5,797 bases of DNA from Kangiellaceae bacterium. GTDB taxonomy: Bacteria > Pseudomonadota > Gammaproteobacteria > Enterobacterales > Kangiellaceae. Location: the NCBI GenBank assembly GCA_030148365.1, contig JASBTO010000205.1, forward strand, positions 1-5,797. The letters are read 5' to 3'. Position 1 is the stretch's first letter. Every line of letters starts with the position of its first letter. The position numbers and the translations under genes were made by a program. Shown piece after piece: positions 4,916-5,797 of the stretch. The notes beneath the pieces are model-generated. The model worked only from the letters and a program-made list of their open reading frames with translations. It searched no databases and was not told the DNA's origin.

Positions 4916-5797
4916 ATGACCATACATAAATTGTCGCCGCGACTTGCCAACCAGATCGCGGCGGGTGAAGTCGTCGAGCGGCCCGCGTCCGTGGTCAAGG
5001 AGTTACTGGAAAACAGTCTGGATGCAGGCGCGACCCGGATCAGCATCGATATTGAGCGGGGCGGTACCCGGCTGATACGGATACTCGACAACGGCGCCGG
5101 GGTCGGCAAGGACGAATTACCCCTGGCGCTGGCCCGTCATGCGACCAGCAAGATCAGTCAACTTGAGGACCTCGGCGCCATCACCAGTCTCGGTTTCCGG
5201 GGCGAAGCGCTCGCCAGTATCAGTTCCGTTTCCCGGCTCAATTTTGCTTCCCGCCGCGCCGGCGAGGAAGCTTGGCAGGCCCGGGCGGAAGGCTCCGAGA
5301 TGGTGGTCGAGGTGACGCCGGCAGCCTTGCCGCCGGGCACACTGGTGGAAGTCCGGGATCTGTTTTTCAATACCCCGGCCCGACAGAAATTCCTGCGGGC
5401 AGAGCGCACCGAATATTCCCATATAGAAGAAGTGGTAAGGCGTATCGCCCTCGGTCATTTTGAGGCCAGTATCAATCTGTCCCATAACGGAAAGTCGGTC
5501 AGGCGTATTCCGGCCGCCGCCGGTGAATCACAGAAGCTGAGCCGGCTCGGCAGCGTCATGGGCCGCAAGTTCGCCAACCAATCGCTATGGTGCGATGCCC
5601 GGCTGGATGAAGTACGCATATTTGGCTGGATCGGTCCGCCGTCACTGCATCAGAGCGGCAATCAGCAGCAGCAGTTTTACGTCAATGGCCGCTCTGTCAG
5701 GGACAAGCTGCTCAACCATGCCCTGCGTCAGGCTTACGCCGGCCTGTTGCCGCCCGGCCGCTTGCCGGCCTATGTGCTTTATCTCGACATGCCACCG
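4916..5797 (+). CDS. mutL: DNA mismatch repair protein MutL, N-terminal part, cut by window edge
   Basis: MutL is the GHKL ATPase that links mismatch recognition by MutS to strand incision and helicase loading. The first 294 codons are present of an expected 600 or more, covering the ATPase domain and most of the transducer domain; the C-terminal dimerisation domain is outside, so it cannot be seen whether it carries an endonuclease motif. The numbering matches E. coli: Glu29 (catalytic base) and Asn33 in KELLENSLDAGAT, Asp58 in LDNGAG, ATSK (76-79) and the lid motif GFRGEALASISS (93-104). Further conserved pieces are LFFNTPARQKFLR (about 154-166), INLSHNGK and FYVNGRSVRDKLLNHALRQA. ATG 4916 follows the amiB stop by four bases with no clear Shine-Dalgarno site, suggesting coupled translation. 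amiB–mutL adjacency is standard in gammaproteobacteria, where miaA and hfq usually follow. Confidence 0.97.
   Translation, partial: MTIHKLSPRLANQIAAGEVVERPASVVKELLENSLDAGATRISIDIERGGTRLIRILDNGAGVGKDELPLALARHATSKISQLEDLGAITSLGFRGEALASISSVSRLNFASRRAGEEAWQARAEGSEMVVEVTPAALPPGTLVEVRDLFFNTPARQKFLRAERTEYSHIEEVVRRIALGHFEASINLSHNGKSVRRIPAAAGESQKLSRLGSVMGRKFANQSLWCDARLDEVRIFGWIGPPSLHQSGNQQQQFYVNGRSVRDKLLNHALRQAYAGLLPPGRLPAYVLYLDMPP

Noticed and set aside
3562..5109. A 515-codon open frame on the minus strand opposite amiB and the mutL start
   Set aside because: It spans two well-supported genes and their junction. Its length reflects GC-rich codon use that avoids stops on the other strand, and I see no recognisable domain.
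1..5797. Mobile element, prophage, CRISPR array, toxin–antitoxin or defence system
   Set aside because: Every sizeable stretch is taken by conserved core genes in a familiar order, gaps are at most 130 bases, and I found no spaced repeats, transposase motifs or tRNA-like structures.

Overview
This window is an ordinary, well-ordered block of chromosomal housekeeping genes from a gammaproteobacterium, with GC content of roughly 60% by eye. The series nnr–tsaE–amiB–mutL is a classic gammaproteobacterial order, and orn beside rsgA is also typical. A LysM domain on AmiB and a pterin-4a-carbinolamine dehydratase gene next to rsgA point away from the enterics, towards a non-enteric or environmental lineage. 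I cannot name the genus from sequence alone.

Layout: positions 1-741 are read leftward and hold a pterin-4a-carbinolamine dehydratase gene (373-741) followed by the 5' part of rsgA (1-366, cut by the window edge). The rsgA gene begins with TTG, six bases after the dehydratase stop. A divergent control region of 109 bases (742-850) separates this pair from a rightward series: orn (851-1435), nnr (1432-2973), tsaE (2970-3443), a 130-base gap, amiB (3574-4911), and the first 294 codons of mutL (4916-5797, cut by the edge). orn/nnr and nnr/tsaE each overlap by the four bases ATGA, and amiB and mutL are four bases apart, so the right half looks like one or two tightly coupled transcription units.

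The genes share growth-related upkeep rather than one pathway. Orn finishes RNA decay, Nnr repairs damaged NAD(P)H, TsaE supports the universal tRNA t6A modification, AmiB splits septal peptidoglycan, MutL acts in mismatch repair, and RsgA matures the 30S ribosomal subunit. All five complete proteins have the expected length, and the key residues I could place are present. The two cut genes are open to the window edge. I saw no frameshift, mobile element, CRISPR array, tRNA or rRNA.

I did not find a new biological system here. The points worth a second look are small: the SD-less TTG start of rsgA, the dehydratase gene's position, an inverted repeat over the likely orn promoter, a 15-base in-frame direct repeat around the catalytic region of amiB, a reduced form of the known mutL slippage repeat, and an uncertain amiB start.
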